Origin: Lamellibrachia columna
Taxonomy: Eukaryota; Annelida; Polychaeta; Sabellida; Siboglinidae
Assembly (NCBI GenBank): GCA_963662155.1
Contig: OY759274.1
Location: 38,086,990-38,150,989, forward strand
Direction of reading: 5' to 3'
DNA: 64,000 nucleotides
How positions within the stretch are numbered: position 1 is the stretch's first letter; every line of letters starts with the position of its first letter. The position numbers and the translations under genes were made by a program. Under the pieces are notes generated by a model. That model saw only the letters and a list, made by a program, of their open reading frames with translations, was not told where the DNA came from and searched no databases. Below are positions 1 to 12,705 of this stretch, piece after piece.

Positions 1-2140
1 AGCCATTCAGCAAACAATGTGAACATGATGATGGTATTCAGCAATTAATTATTGGTAATTAATCTGTAATTATATGAACAATTTGTGTTTTATTAAAAGT
101 ATAATAAAACACACTGGGGTGATCTAGATGTTAGAATAAATAATAGTTTACACAATAAAATATGATTTTATGCTAAAATTATTAGACTTTGCACTTTAAT
201 TATGCCTGCTAACTGTCTAAGTGATTACACATGTATAATATTATGATCAATGACCACAGAGAATAAGTCAGCGGTGACCCGGAGTAATATGATTTGACCA
301 CTTGAGACGGGACAGTGGACACTGTAGTCATGATTATGATGATGACACAGCTCTACCACATAATCAGGACTGACAAGGGGTCAGACCACAGTTGTAATCC
401 ATCCCTCAATACCTATAAACCTAACATAGGACCAGATAAACTGAGTTGTGGACTGTGTTAAATGTGGATGGCATTATTTTGATGGCAGGTATATATGGTG
501 ATTTCTGTAGCCAAGTTACTGTAACATCAGTATTGTAAATAACTAATTAGCATTGGCTATCTAACTGCATAATGACAGCAGTGAAGTGGTAAAAAAATAG
601 GCCAGCTAATGTCAGTGAATTCCTCCATGGAAATCACATCAAATGTATCACAGGTACTGAATAATGTTTAATGCATTCACAAAGGTTCGAAAAAATCATG
701 ACTATCTATTAAAAATAATTGTGGTCTATATCCACATGCTTGGGCCAGTAAACAGGCAGACAGCTTGGGTCTGTGTGGGTAACAAGGACAGTGGAATCTG
801 GTCTTTGATAGCATTACACAACATCCCATATCACACTCATTCGTCACAGCACAAATGAGTTCAGATAACAGAACTTCAATTTCTCAAGAGCTTTGTGTCA
901 CAAAAACTAAACAGAAACAGCACTGACTAAAAACAATAGACATGTATCAAAGGATAACTGGCCAATCAAAGGATAACAGGCCAATCAAAGGATAACTTGC
1001 CATAATTCTGTTGAAGCTGCTGTTAATGTCTGATTTTAGGTGTAATTAAGAGGAAGAAACTGTGTTTGTGAAAGAAAGTGCCTAGCCTGTTTATTTACAA
1101 ACAAACATGGGACTGCTGTTTCTAAGCCAGAAGTAAAATGGATCTGACATGTATCCCATAAAGCATCTGGTCAGCTTGACCTACATTCAAGAGGGAGAAG
1201 TTAACACCATCTGGTGTGCATGTTTAATTACGCAGCACCTACAACAGTGAACAAAAAAAAATTACAGCTTACTACAACACTGCATTGAATGTATTTTTTA
1301 TTAATTAATTTAACCACTGTAACAACATCAGAAACTCCATAATTATGAAAGATTTAGCAGTCTATGACAACATAGGAATATATTTCCACACATAAAACAG
1401 CTTCAAAATTGCCTTGGAACTCAAAACAGGCAGTGAACTGCGAACATTTGCAGAAGTTGTGACACGTGTTATCAGTTGAAGTTAAAAACACTGGCTCATA
1501 TCACCACACCACAAAGCACCACTTAGTTTAATAGCCACAAAACTACCACAGCAAAACATAGGCCTGCCTGGGGCATAAATATTTCTCTTTCATGTAACTG
1601 TGGCCCATCAAACTGCCCTCTCAGATAATATTGTTTTCTTTGTCTACAATAGCCTTTGTTCTTTAACATTGCACTTGTTCCTAAACAATGCATCTGTCAT
1701 TTCCCATCAACATATTAATGATACACGACTGTCAATTTGTAAAAAAAAATCAGAGATAACTTTGTGAATCTGTCCCCAGAGTGAACTTGCCTGAGAACAC
1801 CAATGTAGATGAACTGTTTGTTAGAAAATTAAATTTGTTAGATAGTGATGCGCCTTCAAAAGACATCCTGAAATGTATGTCATCATAGTTTGCTGGAGAG
1901 GTCCTGCAGGAGCTGACCCTATCCAGCCCTATCCCCATACAACTGACCATTGAAAACTGAACTTATGACCAGCTTGGGTCTGTCCAGTGTCTGTGAGATG
2001 CTGTGAGTGGGACTGTCAACATCAATAAACTGTCAACATCAATAAACAGACAAACCTCAGACATGTGCCTGCCAAGAAGCACAGGCCTAACACATTCCAG
2101 AGCCATGCCATCTGTGCACAATTGGAGAAATCAACAAAAC
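1..2140. other. non-coding AT-rich region
   Basis: No open frame here has the length, composition or splice context of a gene. The only structure seen is a short tandem repeat at 946-1002: three copies of a 19-base unit (atcaaaggataacNNgcca). The stretch may be intronic or intergenic; no neighbouring gene could be linked to it. Confidence 0.6.
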
Positions 2141-2143
2141 TTA

Positions 2144-2806
2144 AGCTACGATTCCATATGTACGATTCCATATGTACGGATGCGGCAAGCAGATGCGGTA
2201 TGCGACAACAAATGGCTATAGTTGGAATTCATAGGAGTGATTCCATGTGTGCGGATGCGTTTTGTCGTGCGGATGCGGCAAATCGAATAGCTCCATGTAG
2301 CAATTCAAATCGTATCCGCACACGAATCGGACAGGAAATTCCCAGGAGTGACGTCAATATAGAGGTATTTTCCCAAGTTTCAATATGGTAAGAATACATT
2401 GATAAGGACTAGGATTGAAACATGCCGTCACAAAAACTACCAATAGCTCAAATAGAAGTTCTGGTGGAAGAAGTGTGTCATAATCTTATTTTATACAACC
2501 CCAAGTGTGCAGAGCATAAAGACGCTCAGAAAATTCACAACATGTGGAGCAGTATCTACATTATGATGGCATGGGAATTCGGCAAATGCCAATGGTGTTG
2601 AAGAAGCTCACGATGGTAGGTACTACGTATAAGCACTATATAAGACTGTCTGCGACAGATGAGTTGAGGAAAAACGGCAAACCAGAAGCGGAAAGAGAAA
2701 TAAAATGCACTGCGTTCCGCACGCATGGAATCACGCAAAACACATTCTGCATCCGCTAACCACAAACGCATCCGCATGCCGTATCCGTACATATGGAATC
2801 CTAGCT
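2144..2806 (+). mobile_element. PIF/Harbinger-type non-autonomous DNA transposon
   Basis: The ends are inverted copies of each other: the left end reads AGCTACGATTCCATATGTAC and the right end, reverse-complemented, reads AGCTAGGATTCCATATGTAC. TTA lies immediately outside both ends (2141-2143 and 2807-2809), which fits the 3-base TWA target duplication of the PIF/Harbinger superfamily. Inside both ends are repeated subterminal copies of a motif like GATTCCATRTGTGCGGATGCG; the left end carries one extra tandem copy. The interior holds a degraded MADF-domain gene (2422-2601 and beyond). DNA-binding Myb/SANT- or MADF-type proteins are the usual second product of Harbinger elements. There is no DDE transposase, so the 663-base element is an internally deleted derivative. 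Confidence 0.8.
2422..2601 (+). pseudogene. MADF-domain (Myb/SANT-like) transposon protein, fragment
   Basis: Starting at the ATG at 2422, 59 codons read as the first half of a MADF domain: the I-E-V-L-V-E-E helix, then L-Y-N-P-K, E-H-K-D, and the conserved tryptophan in H-N-M-W-S-S-I. The frame hits a stop at 2599-2601. Residues that would continue the domain, including Y-K-H-Y-I-R-L, appear in another frame at about 2625-2690, so the gene is frameshifted. MADF domains bind DNA. In Harbinger elements such proteins help the transposase reach the nucleus and the element ends. It lies inside the inverted repeats of the element at 2144-2806 and is not a host gene. The assignment rests on motif spacing only. 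Confidence 0.55.
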
Positions 2807-2809
2807 TTA

Positions 2810-5800
2810 GACAAGGAGGCCAACTGCTGTGAATGCACATTTACACATTAAGTATTAGTGTCACGTCAGTAAAGCAAGGATAAACATGCTAAAACTAATT
2901 ATGCTTAATATTAATAACCAAGAAACCGGATCATCTGTCCATTCAAGGATGCTAAAAGTCTTTTCTTAGCAAACTGAACAAAACTGCCATGAAAATTAAG
3001 ATAATGTTTCAATAAAAAACCAGTCCACCGCTGCATATCTCAATGCCTGTTCATTCGCTCCACCGATGCGCATGACAACGCAATCTCTGCACACGCCACC
3101 CATGGGACCATCTGCTGCATTTATATCTGATAAGCAATGGATCGTCCCTCCCCAGAACATCCATGCGCTATCGCAGCAAGCCTCACTTTCATGATCGGCC
3201 AACCCGAACAAATGGAATTGAGTCATTCCGCGAAACCTAGCAGCAACTGCTATAAAACTGACACAGAAATCACCCACTGAGATTGTCCGATTCTGTCTTC
3301 AATTTCACTCCGAACGAAAGGCTGGGAAACTACATTACATAAAAAATCACTGCTCTTTGTCACTGACAACCGCAGCAAATGAAATGGAATGAGATTACAG
3401 AGAAAGAAGACTAGTGATCAATCTTTGAAAGACAAATTGTTATCTACTGGTACAATTTAGTTTACTTAAAATTAACATCTCCTGATAACAAGATAAAAAT
3501 GAAATAAAAAATATCACAAATATTTTATGATTGTTATATTAGTAGTGGTTTGAACTGGTTTCTAGATAAAGTCAATTTCCTGAACACCATCACAAATATA
3601 CTGATTTTTCTAAATTATTCAGAATTTCTCAGCTAACCAGAGTGGTGCATTTTTTTTCAGGTGGGTGCTTTTTATCCACCCATAATCAAGGCAGCAGAAA
3701 TAGTCTCCTCTCTAAATACCAACATGAAAATGTTGCCTGACACCAGGGACTCTGTATATTATACTATATGATTAGTTGACATCAATCTGCCCTCAACTAC
3801 CACAGAAGTCAAAACTATGTTTGTACAAGCTGGAGTTAATTTCCTCCCTAATGATTTATGCTGTGGTCAATGGCTTGACCAGGGTCAAAGAGTGTGAGAA
3901 ACATGCCCAACACACTGACCACAACACCACACAGAAGGAACAATTGGCTTCTCAACAAAACTCTAACCATCAAAACTTCCCAAAGGCATCTGACCATCAA
4001 AACTTCCAAAAGGCATCTGATAAAATACTAACCTTTTTGTGGGGAAAAGTGGGGTGGACATAGGAAGAAATTCTGGGACAAAAGAAGCAGTTATTTGACC
4101 CAAATATGTTGTCTTGTAAAATGGTTGCCACATCCTCATGTTTCCTGATAACTCAGAGAAAAAACCTTGTATGTTAAACTTAAATCACTACAATTTTTGA
4201 CCAGGATATTCCGGGGGGGATGATCATGATTCACCAGGACTGACTGACATATTCATCACACTGTCCACTGTCATACCAAGATATGATGGGGATCTACAAT
4301 CCGGAACGCAATGGGAAATAGTTCCCACAATATGATCTACGCTGACATCCTTGTTTATTAACTTTCACCCCAAACGTCCAAGACAATCACAGATTATTTG
4401 TCACTGACTTGTGTGATTAGTGTCAACAATAGCGGTTAGTGTCAACAATAGCGGTTAGTGTCAACAATAACAGTTAGTGTCAACAATAGCGGTGGAAGAG
4501 ACATCTAACAAAAGGTGGAATTCAACAATTACATCACCAGTTCACGAAAGACAAACACACCCACTGTCTGATCAGCCACTAATAAAAAATGTCATGTCTT
4601 ATAAGGACATAGCCCTAAGATGTGTCACTGTCATACACCTGACTGAATACAGGAGGGAAAGGGTTAATACTGGCCGCGACAGAAACAGTCTCGATTCATT
4701 CGTGTTGTCACCCATCCCACGCGATAACAGACAATCAATACTTTGCCAGACGAGAATTCCCTCGTCCGTGCCCTGTATACCCGTGCATTGGATACAGCCA
4801 GCCCACTGCACAAATGTAAATAAGCCATCGGCCGCAATTTGCTTACCAAATATCTCAGTCCTAACGTCTCTCTGCAGTGCCGGGACAGGATTTTCTTTGC
4901 AAAATCTGATTACATATTGATCGAAAATTATAGATGGCAGCACATTCACAACGGCATTTATAGCCCACTGTGCAGACGTTGATTCAATGCCTCATATCTC
5001 ACAGATATATGCTCCAATAAATCTTGATATAAACACATCAAGATTTTTACGTGCCTTTTTCAGCCTTTCCTAAACCACCTATCTTTGTGCTTCCTCACAT
5101 TAATAGATTCTATACATTTTGGGGTCCTGGCGTCATACTGATCCTACTTCTGTCTAGATACCGATACCTCGATTCTAAACTACATGTATCTGCACAGGCA
5201 ACAAATATAAACCATCTTCAGCCCAGCTGGCATCTGCCGATAAACATGACAGCCTATTTCTTATAGCCTATTTCTTACAGACAGAACATAGGCGCATGAT
5301 TCATAGAAAGGTACTCCACATCCATAAACTGTAACACTCAACTACCCGTTATCAAGATATAATGGCATTTCTCACTCAAAATAACCAGAAGCGACTGTGC
5401 TGTAATAGGGCTTCATTACTGCATCTAGGAATAGATGTGAGGTGAATATAAATAAATGCTGGCCAATTGCATGTCCTAGGCAAAACAATTCTAAGAACAA
5501 AGTCATATTTTGCATGTAATACATTCACACACAAATAGAGCACTAAAATTAGCAAGAAAGCTGCTCGCTGTCATATTTATCTAAGGATATTTAGGAAGAC
5601 AAAATAGGTCCAGCTGGCTAAAATAGAATATATGACACCACTTAAAAAACATTAAAGTTTGTAAAAAATCCAATATGATTTAAACGAGCTTGTTACATTT
5701 TAAATAACAAATTTGCTATATTTCCAAGTATTGTTTTTTATTTTAATGTTGAGATTCTTTCTACCATTACTGTATTAACATTCTTTCTATCATTACATAA

Positions 5801-7615
5801 CATGTGTCTCAGATCTACATAGATATATAGTTCAATTTCAAGTGGTTAGTTGTAAATTATTAGTTCATTCCAACATTAAGAATGACAAATGCAACTTCTA
5901 GCCTGTGTTATCAGCAGCAAATATAGGGGCATAACTGGGAAACCATCTCAATTGAACAAGATCCCAAATCCCACTTCCCTGCTCTGGGTAGATAATGAGT
6001 CAAGCCTGAATGGGAATTCACTTGTCACCAAAAACCAACCACCTGTCTGTGGAACCCAACACTGTAGTTTATCACAAGCAGGGGTGGTTGCCCAAAGATA
6101 ACTGCCTCCCTAGTTGGGTTATCTCCCCAGATCCTGTGTGGGAGCAGGGAGGGGGTGGGGAGGTAGAGGTGCTGGGAAACCTGTGTCCCAAAATGGGATG
6201 ACTATAAATAAAAACTTATCTTAGGAAAGGGAACCATTAATTTAGTGCATGGACATTATGGGGAGTGTACTATTGAATCCTGACAAGGAACTAAATTCTC
6301 TTGGGAATTAAATTATCTTCATGACAGGGAGTCTGAAGACAGGGACCACCAAAATGGGTTCAAGAGATGTCCCACATTTATCCCAAGATGTCCAAAATGA
6401 AGCAAATTCATACCACAAATGTTTCAAAATGTCAACCCAAACTCCTTAATATATATGCAAAACAAATTATGGGCATCTTTGGCAAGGTTATTTTAAGACC
6501 ACCATTATTAGGTGGCCTACTCAGGAATGACATTTAATAATTTCATACCCTGGACAGAATTGTTTCAGCAATCTATCTGGACATCCCTATCTTTCTCCAG
6601 TATTCAGCACCCATCCTTGCTTTTATCATAAAGAATCCGGATGTCTTCATTCGTTCTGTCAACAATTTTGTCTTCTGCTAAAGACATGTTTCTGGCCTAC
6701 ATTGTACACACTGCCCACAGGACCTGTAACAATCTTATCTATTTTCACAGGTTCACAACAAAGTGACCTCACTTCACGCCAGAACAAAGATGCAACAACG
6801 ACATTACACATAATGTGATTGCATGTTACACAGAAGAATCAAAGCTGCTTGTGTTAAATTTCTGGCGCTTCTTTTTGCTGGCAGGAAATTGCTTTCTTGT
6901 GTGTACTTGTATATTAGATAACATTTCAATCCAAATCAGATTAGTCCAGCTGACATGTCCCGATAAGAGTAAAATGTCTATTGCTCGTCTCAGCTCATTT
7001 ATTCTGCCAACAAAACCTACCCACAATAGCACACAAAATGCAAACTTTGACCAATATAATACAAGCTTAAAACAAATCTGATAAATCACCATTATAACAA
7101 AAGAATGGTGCAACTCCACTAGCAATTATTTCAAACTGACATGATAACAATAATTTCATGAGCACATAAATATCACTTATTTAGTGTCAGTACTAAAGTT
7201 TAATGTAGTCTTTATGACCATATGTCTGCCCTTATCATCTAGGCAGTGTTAAACCACCGAGCTCTAGGTCATGAATTAAACCTAGCAACCCCCAATAAAT
7301 CTGTTTTCCAGGTTATTATAATATAGTATTGGTCAAGGGGACTACAATGCAAGGTTTTATTAGAATAGACGTTTAATGATAACTGACCTTCTGTGACCCA
7401 ACTCTGACCTTCTGTGACATAACTGATTAAAAGTGTTTGACCAATAGGGTCAATGCCCTTCTATTGAGTCAGACTTAGATCACAAGTCAAATGCTATATT
7501 TGATCCATAATGACAAAATGTTAAAAAAATTAAATAAATTATTGAAAAAGGTAAATCTTTTGGGATACAGTATATACATGTTTACACTGATAATTATGTA
7601 AAAATCAAACAAACA

Positions 7616-7616
<1 letters not shown>
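2810..7616. other. non-coding region with short tandem repeats
   Basis: Several open frames of 60-150 codons exist on both strands. None shows recognisable domains or convincing splice sites. The longest overlapping pair, plus 4477-4920 and minus 4599-4949, lie opposite each other in a locally GC-richer patch; I could not decide that either is coding. A 19-base tandem repeat sits at 4417-4492, and a two-copy repeat of about 27 bases near 3966-4021. Confidence 0.5.
4417..4492. repeat. 19-bp tandem repeat, four copies
   Basis: Four head-to-tail copies of ttagtgtcaacaatagcgg at 4417, 4436, 4455 and 4474. The third copy has two or three changes. This is a small local minisatellite. Confidence 0.9.

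Positions 7617-7682
<66 letters not shown>
7617..7682. repeat. (TA)n microsatellite
   Basis: About 33 uninterrupted TA dinucleotides. Confidence 0.97.
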
Positions 7683-7686
<4 letters not shown>

Positions 7687-7984
7687 CAGATCCCTTTTAA
7701 GTCAACAGCTCATGCATATACCACTTCCCCGGTCTGCCGTACTCTGCAAATATGGTATTTCAAAATATACAAGACTCTAAAACAACATGCTCAAAATCAG
7801 CAAAAAAAAATTGGGGGGTAAATAATTATACAAGTTATTTAATTTTTGGTTAAACAGTATGCACTATCAATGATGATGCTAAACTAAAATGGATTCGTTC
7901 CGCAATGACACATCAAAACTTTAAGCATGCTTTGGTTTGCTTAAAGCATGGTCTGCTGTATATGCATAAACTGTCACCTTTATC

Positions 7985-7987
<3 letters not shown>

Positions 7988-8026
<39 letters not shown>
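7988..8026. repeat. (TA)n(TG)n compound microsatellite
   Basis: A TA run that passes directly into a short TG run. Confidence 0.95.
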
Positions 8027-9605
8027 ACTATTATAACATATAGCAAAGTACATGGATATGGAAGAGCATTGAATGAATGAGCTGGACACCAAAGAGGTAC
8101 TCAACATGGCACAAGAAGAAAGCAAACCAATGGACTTATGACATTCAACTCCGAACAGCCATACCTAGGGCTAACCTAGTAGTGGTTTATTTTCAGAGTT
8201 TTCCTTCTCTAGAGTTAGCGAGTCCACTGGTCCCCACAACCGGAGGTAACACATCAAGGAGATAGGTGGCTATGACATGTCATGACAAGTGAAGTACTTC
8301 TGAAGCTGGCAACAGAAAGAATGTTACAAGGAAAAGGAACATGAGGGGGAACAGAACTGGAGACAGAAAGGACAAAAATATGATATAAAGAAATTTAGAG
8401 AGCTCAAGCAGAAAGCTTGGCTGAATGGCTGAAGTTAACCAGGTCAATGACCTGCTGCTACAAGGCAAACAACAAAGGGACCAACATAAATAAAAAAAAT
8501 CCACAAAATTGTTAATAGTAGTCATCAACAAAGAAGACCCTCAAAGTTACACCAACACCAAAATGGGATAAATCCTGACTCCCTGGGAAAGATACTGTTG
8601 TGATAGCTCTAGGCAACTGCACCAGGGGAACTCTCATTTACAAAAGCTGTATCTTTCACAGTTCTGCAGAATACTAAATGGCTAATTATTGGCTATCACT
8701 GACTATCATCTTATCTAAACTGACCAATCTGCCATCACAGACAGGGTGAAAGTTTAAACCCCACTGGAGGGTGACCAATTAGTGAGGACATAAGTATCTC
8801 TGGACAATGACAATCAGCTCAACCAGGGAGTTGAAGGAACAGGGATTAACCCTCAGGGAAATTCCTGGGAAATGAGGAGGCATGGTAGTAGTTAGTCATA
8901 TGACCTCTGGCTGCTTGTAATGACCTGGAAATGACAGATATTTGCCCTGTGTGGTAGCATCACTTCAGCTTGCCCCACCATCTGGCTTCTAGACATATGT
9001 CACAGTCATGGGTGGTGCCAGGGCCTGTCAGAACCCCTGGGTCATTTGAGAAGCTTCATGAGGGCTTTGAAGACCTATCTACATTTACCTTTTTTTGTAT
9101 TTTTCCAAATATCTCAGCCTTCGTTGGCAGTGACACATGTCACCATGTCAAATGTTACATTCCAAGAAGTCCGAATGCCCACTCATTCAAGAACCTAAAA
9201 ACTCTTCATAGTAAAATGTTCCTCCCTATTATTATCCAATCTAAGAAAACTATCGATCTAGTAACACTAGCCAACTGAGCAGATATCAACATTGCACATG
9301 TAAAAATTAAAATCTGCTAACTCTGCTGGATAGAACTAATAAATGAGTGAACAAATTTGTGGATTTTGTCAAGGATATAAAATTCAGCAGAACAGCAGAC
9401 ATGACAGCCGTCTGCCAAAGTCCCAGTAAAAGTGTTTTAGAAACAGCTGCAAATTCACACACCAGTTGCTATAATTTAACACCTGATAAATAAATCGATA
9501 AAACGGAGACTACCACAAAATCTACAACCACATCTCTTTCACTTCCTCCCTTTTACAGGTCTATCTCAGCTAATTTGTTTATCTTACACCGATATCATAT
9601 TACAG
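8027..9605. other. non-coding region
   Basis: I see no gene here. The open frames are short and lack recognisable domains or splice signals. Confidence 0.5.
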
Positions 9606-9689
9606 GCACCCTTCAATGCTGCAGAAGTCCTTGGGGCTCTAAGAGCAGTCCTGCAGCAAACAAAAGGAAACACTGTGTGGCACAGATAA
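9606..9689 (+). CDS. exon-like open frame, unrecognised
   Basis: A plausible acceptor (atcatattacag) is followed by 27 open codons beginning A-P-F-N-A-A-E-V-L-G and ending with a TAA stop at 9687-9689. Composition is locally more GC-rich than the flanks. If real, it would be a terminal exon of a plus-strand gene whose other exons I could not find. It matches nothing I recognise and is short enough to be chance. Confidence 0.18.
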   Translation, partial: APFNAAEVLGALRAVLQQTKGNTVWHR

Positions 9690-12528
9690 TCGGCCAGTGA
9701 TAAACAAGAGATGTTTTCTGGGTTCAGTGCATGTGGACAGTTGACAAAACAAGCCCAGATAACCTGCACCAACTTCACTTTGGATGGCTTCAGATAAGCG
9801 CAGATGTTGTGTAGTGTCTGCAGATAAGTTGCTTACTCTTAAAAGCAGTGACTGAGAGATGTGACATAGATGCAAACAAAACTGCTGCTGAACAGAAGGC
9901 GACATACTACCTACGCAATATTATTCATCGGTCATTACCTCCATAAAGAAACCCTGAGTGAAGTGTGGAGATGTGTTATATGTGATTTTTTTCTGTATCA
10001 ATGAAGTGAGCTGATGTTTTTTGTAATATCATGCCAAGAGAGCTTCCAAGTGAGGTCATTGACCGGTTGTTTGACACCAGTGGCTACTAGGTGAATACAA
10101 CAACATTTCAAAATCAGTCACCAGTCAAAATGGAGTATCAGGTCAGGGAATATCTTTCTAGAAAATCATGTATGTAATTTTCATGAATTAATTTCAATGG
10201 AACGTCACAGCTAATTGATGATTATTGTGCTGTGAAAATTTCAAGAAAATCATATCACAGATTTATCAACGACTTAAAGAAATGCTGTAATAGCCACAGA
10301 TCCATTGATGATAAGACTTAACGTTAGTGTCCCTGTTGGATCTACATTACTGCCAACAACTAAGCTTTAGGCTCCAAAACAGTGTCATATTATAATACAT
10401 TACAGGAGACATTTGGAAAAGGGCAGAGTACCTATAATATCATGATGGTCAAGGCACTGTAGGAGAAGATTACCAACAACCAACATACATAATATTCATA
10501 AGTAATAACCAACAAACATAATATTCATAAGTAGCAACCAACATACATAATATTCATAAGTAACATCTAAAGAAATCACACTGAAATTGCCAGTAAACCA
10601 GGCATCCATAAATGTGGTCAATACTTAAACTTTATCTGTACAAATTATACAACAAAAATGTTGATTTGATCAATATTATTCATTGTGTTAGTTTTCCTTG
10701 CCCCAGAAAGCCACATGAACATGACACATATTAGTTATACAACATACCTGGTCACCTGACTAATACTATTATGCATATCAATATACATACCCCTGCCACC
10801 CCATGAATAGAATCTTCAGCAATTTAGTGCATAAAGTGCAGTCTGGATGCATAAATTGAAGTAAAAATGCAGTAATCTGTCGTAACTATGACTACAAGTT
10901 TCTACCATTACACATTGAATTGCCACAGTACTTGCATCAATCTTTCAGTATGTTGATGGTCAATAAAACTTCAATGGATGCAAGGATGGTACAGTCAAAT
11001 GAGCCCAATTTCAACTGCTCCAAGTCAACAGTAAAAATACTGAGCAAAAAATCTTTCTGACAAAAATAGTGAGTAAAAAACATGTTCTGACCAAACACAC
11101 TCAAAATTCCGAGTACAAAAATTTCATGTTTCTGCACATTTTCATCAAACAGGTTTGTGCTTGCCTAAGTTCCTATGTTTGTCATATTCCACACAAAAAA
11201 ACAACTGTTACAACTCAGCCAACTTACCAGGGAAAGTTCTACTTATTCGTTCTCTGCCTGAACAGTTAGACACACAAGGCAGGGAGCAATTGATGCCATC
11301 CATTTGGAGAAGATAAAAGAATGAGAAATTGAAAAGGAAGCTGAACGTCATATGACCTCCGGATGCGACATAAAAAAGGAAATGGAATCCTTCCAGCTGA
11401 GCATGCACATAAGTGGGAGGTAATAAAGGTTCCCACACATGGAGGGGTGACAGAGTAATTTGTGTAATATGCTGTCGGCTTCATAAACCCTTTCACAGAA
11501 TGGGAATATATTCATGGAAGCCAGCCAGTCAGTAATAACACAATTTGTGCCTACAAAACCGAAAGTCACCTTCATGGTAAAATTACTTCAGGAACTTAGC
11601 TCTACTCTATCCACACCCACTATGCGGTGCACCAAATATTATATAACTGACATTCTATTCAGATATTCCTTCAGTAGCACTTTTTTGTAAGTAATCCAAT
11701 TTCACACTTGGTCTCTCCATGTTCGTTGCACCGGCCACAAAGTAGTTTCCTTCTATGCACTAATAACGTCCCATTACGTGTAGATAATGACATAGGTGCA
11801 CTATGACTACATAATTATACACAAAATTGTGTAAAAAATTAAATGTAATATGCCTGATTTGGTACCATCAGTTACAATCAGCACCTGATAATTTCCTGCA
11901 TAATTAAGTAAATTTAACATAAAAAATCTCAATTTAAACACCTCCCAATATCCATGCCCCACCTAGTAAATACCTAGCATGCCGCCTTAATGAGTATTCA
12001 CATTATCTTGTATGCAAACATCTTATAGGCACCCAACCAGACCACCTATGTGAGCATAATACACTAGACACTTCAGTCTGAGACTTATGGTTGTTATGTA
12101 AATATGTCACATGTCTGGACCCTGGGTCAGCCCTTCTCACAACTCTTCACAACAATAGCACCTGTACAAACACACTTGACCCTTGTGTAGTGGCACACAA
12201 AGCCAACTAAGCAAAGTCACTGCTATGCAAAACAGCACCAGGACAAGCAGTTCACAATGGTGTCTACTCGCCAACACATGTATGCTAATAATGTTTGCTG
12301 CATTTTGTACTACATTTTAAACACACTATAACTTCCTATGGGGTAATAATCACTTCACTAGGAAAAACAAACTGTACTCTGTATCTAATATCAACATCAG
12401 TTTTGTCCATTTCATTTGTTATGATTTGTTTGAATAAACAATTCTGATTAATTGAATTTGACTGACATTACCTCCCCAATAAAATTTTATTACATAATAA
12501 ATTTATTGGTTTACTTTATAATTTACAG
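9690..12528. other. non-coding region with a 29-bp tandem repeat
   Basis: No coding signal was recognised. A three-copy tandem repeat lies at 10478-10564; the rest looks like intron or intergenic DNA. Confidence 0.5.
10478..10564. repeat. 29-bp tandem repeat, three copies
   Basis: Three consecutive 29-base copies starting aaccaacatacataatattc, at 10478, 10507 and 10536. They differ at a few positions. Confidence 0.9.
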
Positions 12529-12705
12529 GAGCAGTTGATTAGATCTGATGGCAACGCTGCCACGACCATGCGGACGCGTTGGCGGAACAAGACAATTACC
12601 AATGTTCGCCAGTTGACACTGTGGGCCTTGACTGCTCAAAATGGGCTAATATCACATGAACGAGTCCGTGCTCAACGACTTGCGATCACACAGAGAAACT
12701 TATGA
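12529..12705 (+). CDS. candidate terminal exon of an unrecognised gene
   Basis: A strong acceptor with a long pyrimidine/AT tract (ttactttataatttacag) precedes 58 open codons and a TGA stop at 12703-12705. The peptide is basic and looks protein-like: M-R-T-R-W-R-N-K-T-I-T-N-V-R, then L-T-L-W-A-L-T and H-E-R-V-R-A-Q-R-L. The stretch is clearly richer in GC and CpG than the AT-rich DNA on both sides, and every minus-strand frame across it is closed by stops. I do not recognise the family. It could be the last coding exon of a plus-strand gene running opposite to the ANKRD50 gene. Upstream exons were not identified; a chance frame or an exapted repeat remains possible. Confidence 0.35.
   Translation, partial: EQLIRSDGNAATTMRTRWRNKTITNVRQLTLWALTAQNGLISHERVRAQRLAITQRNL

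Noticed and set aside
2996..4949. Minus-strand frames at 2996-3277 and 4599-4949 as exons of one gene
   Set aside because: Both are open and fairly protein-like, but I found no convincing acceptors or donors and no family resemblance; left unassigned.
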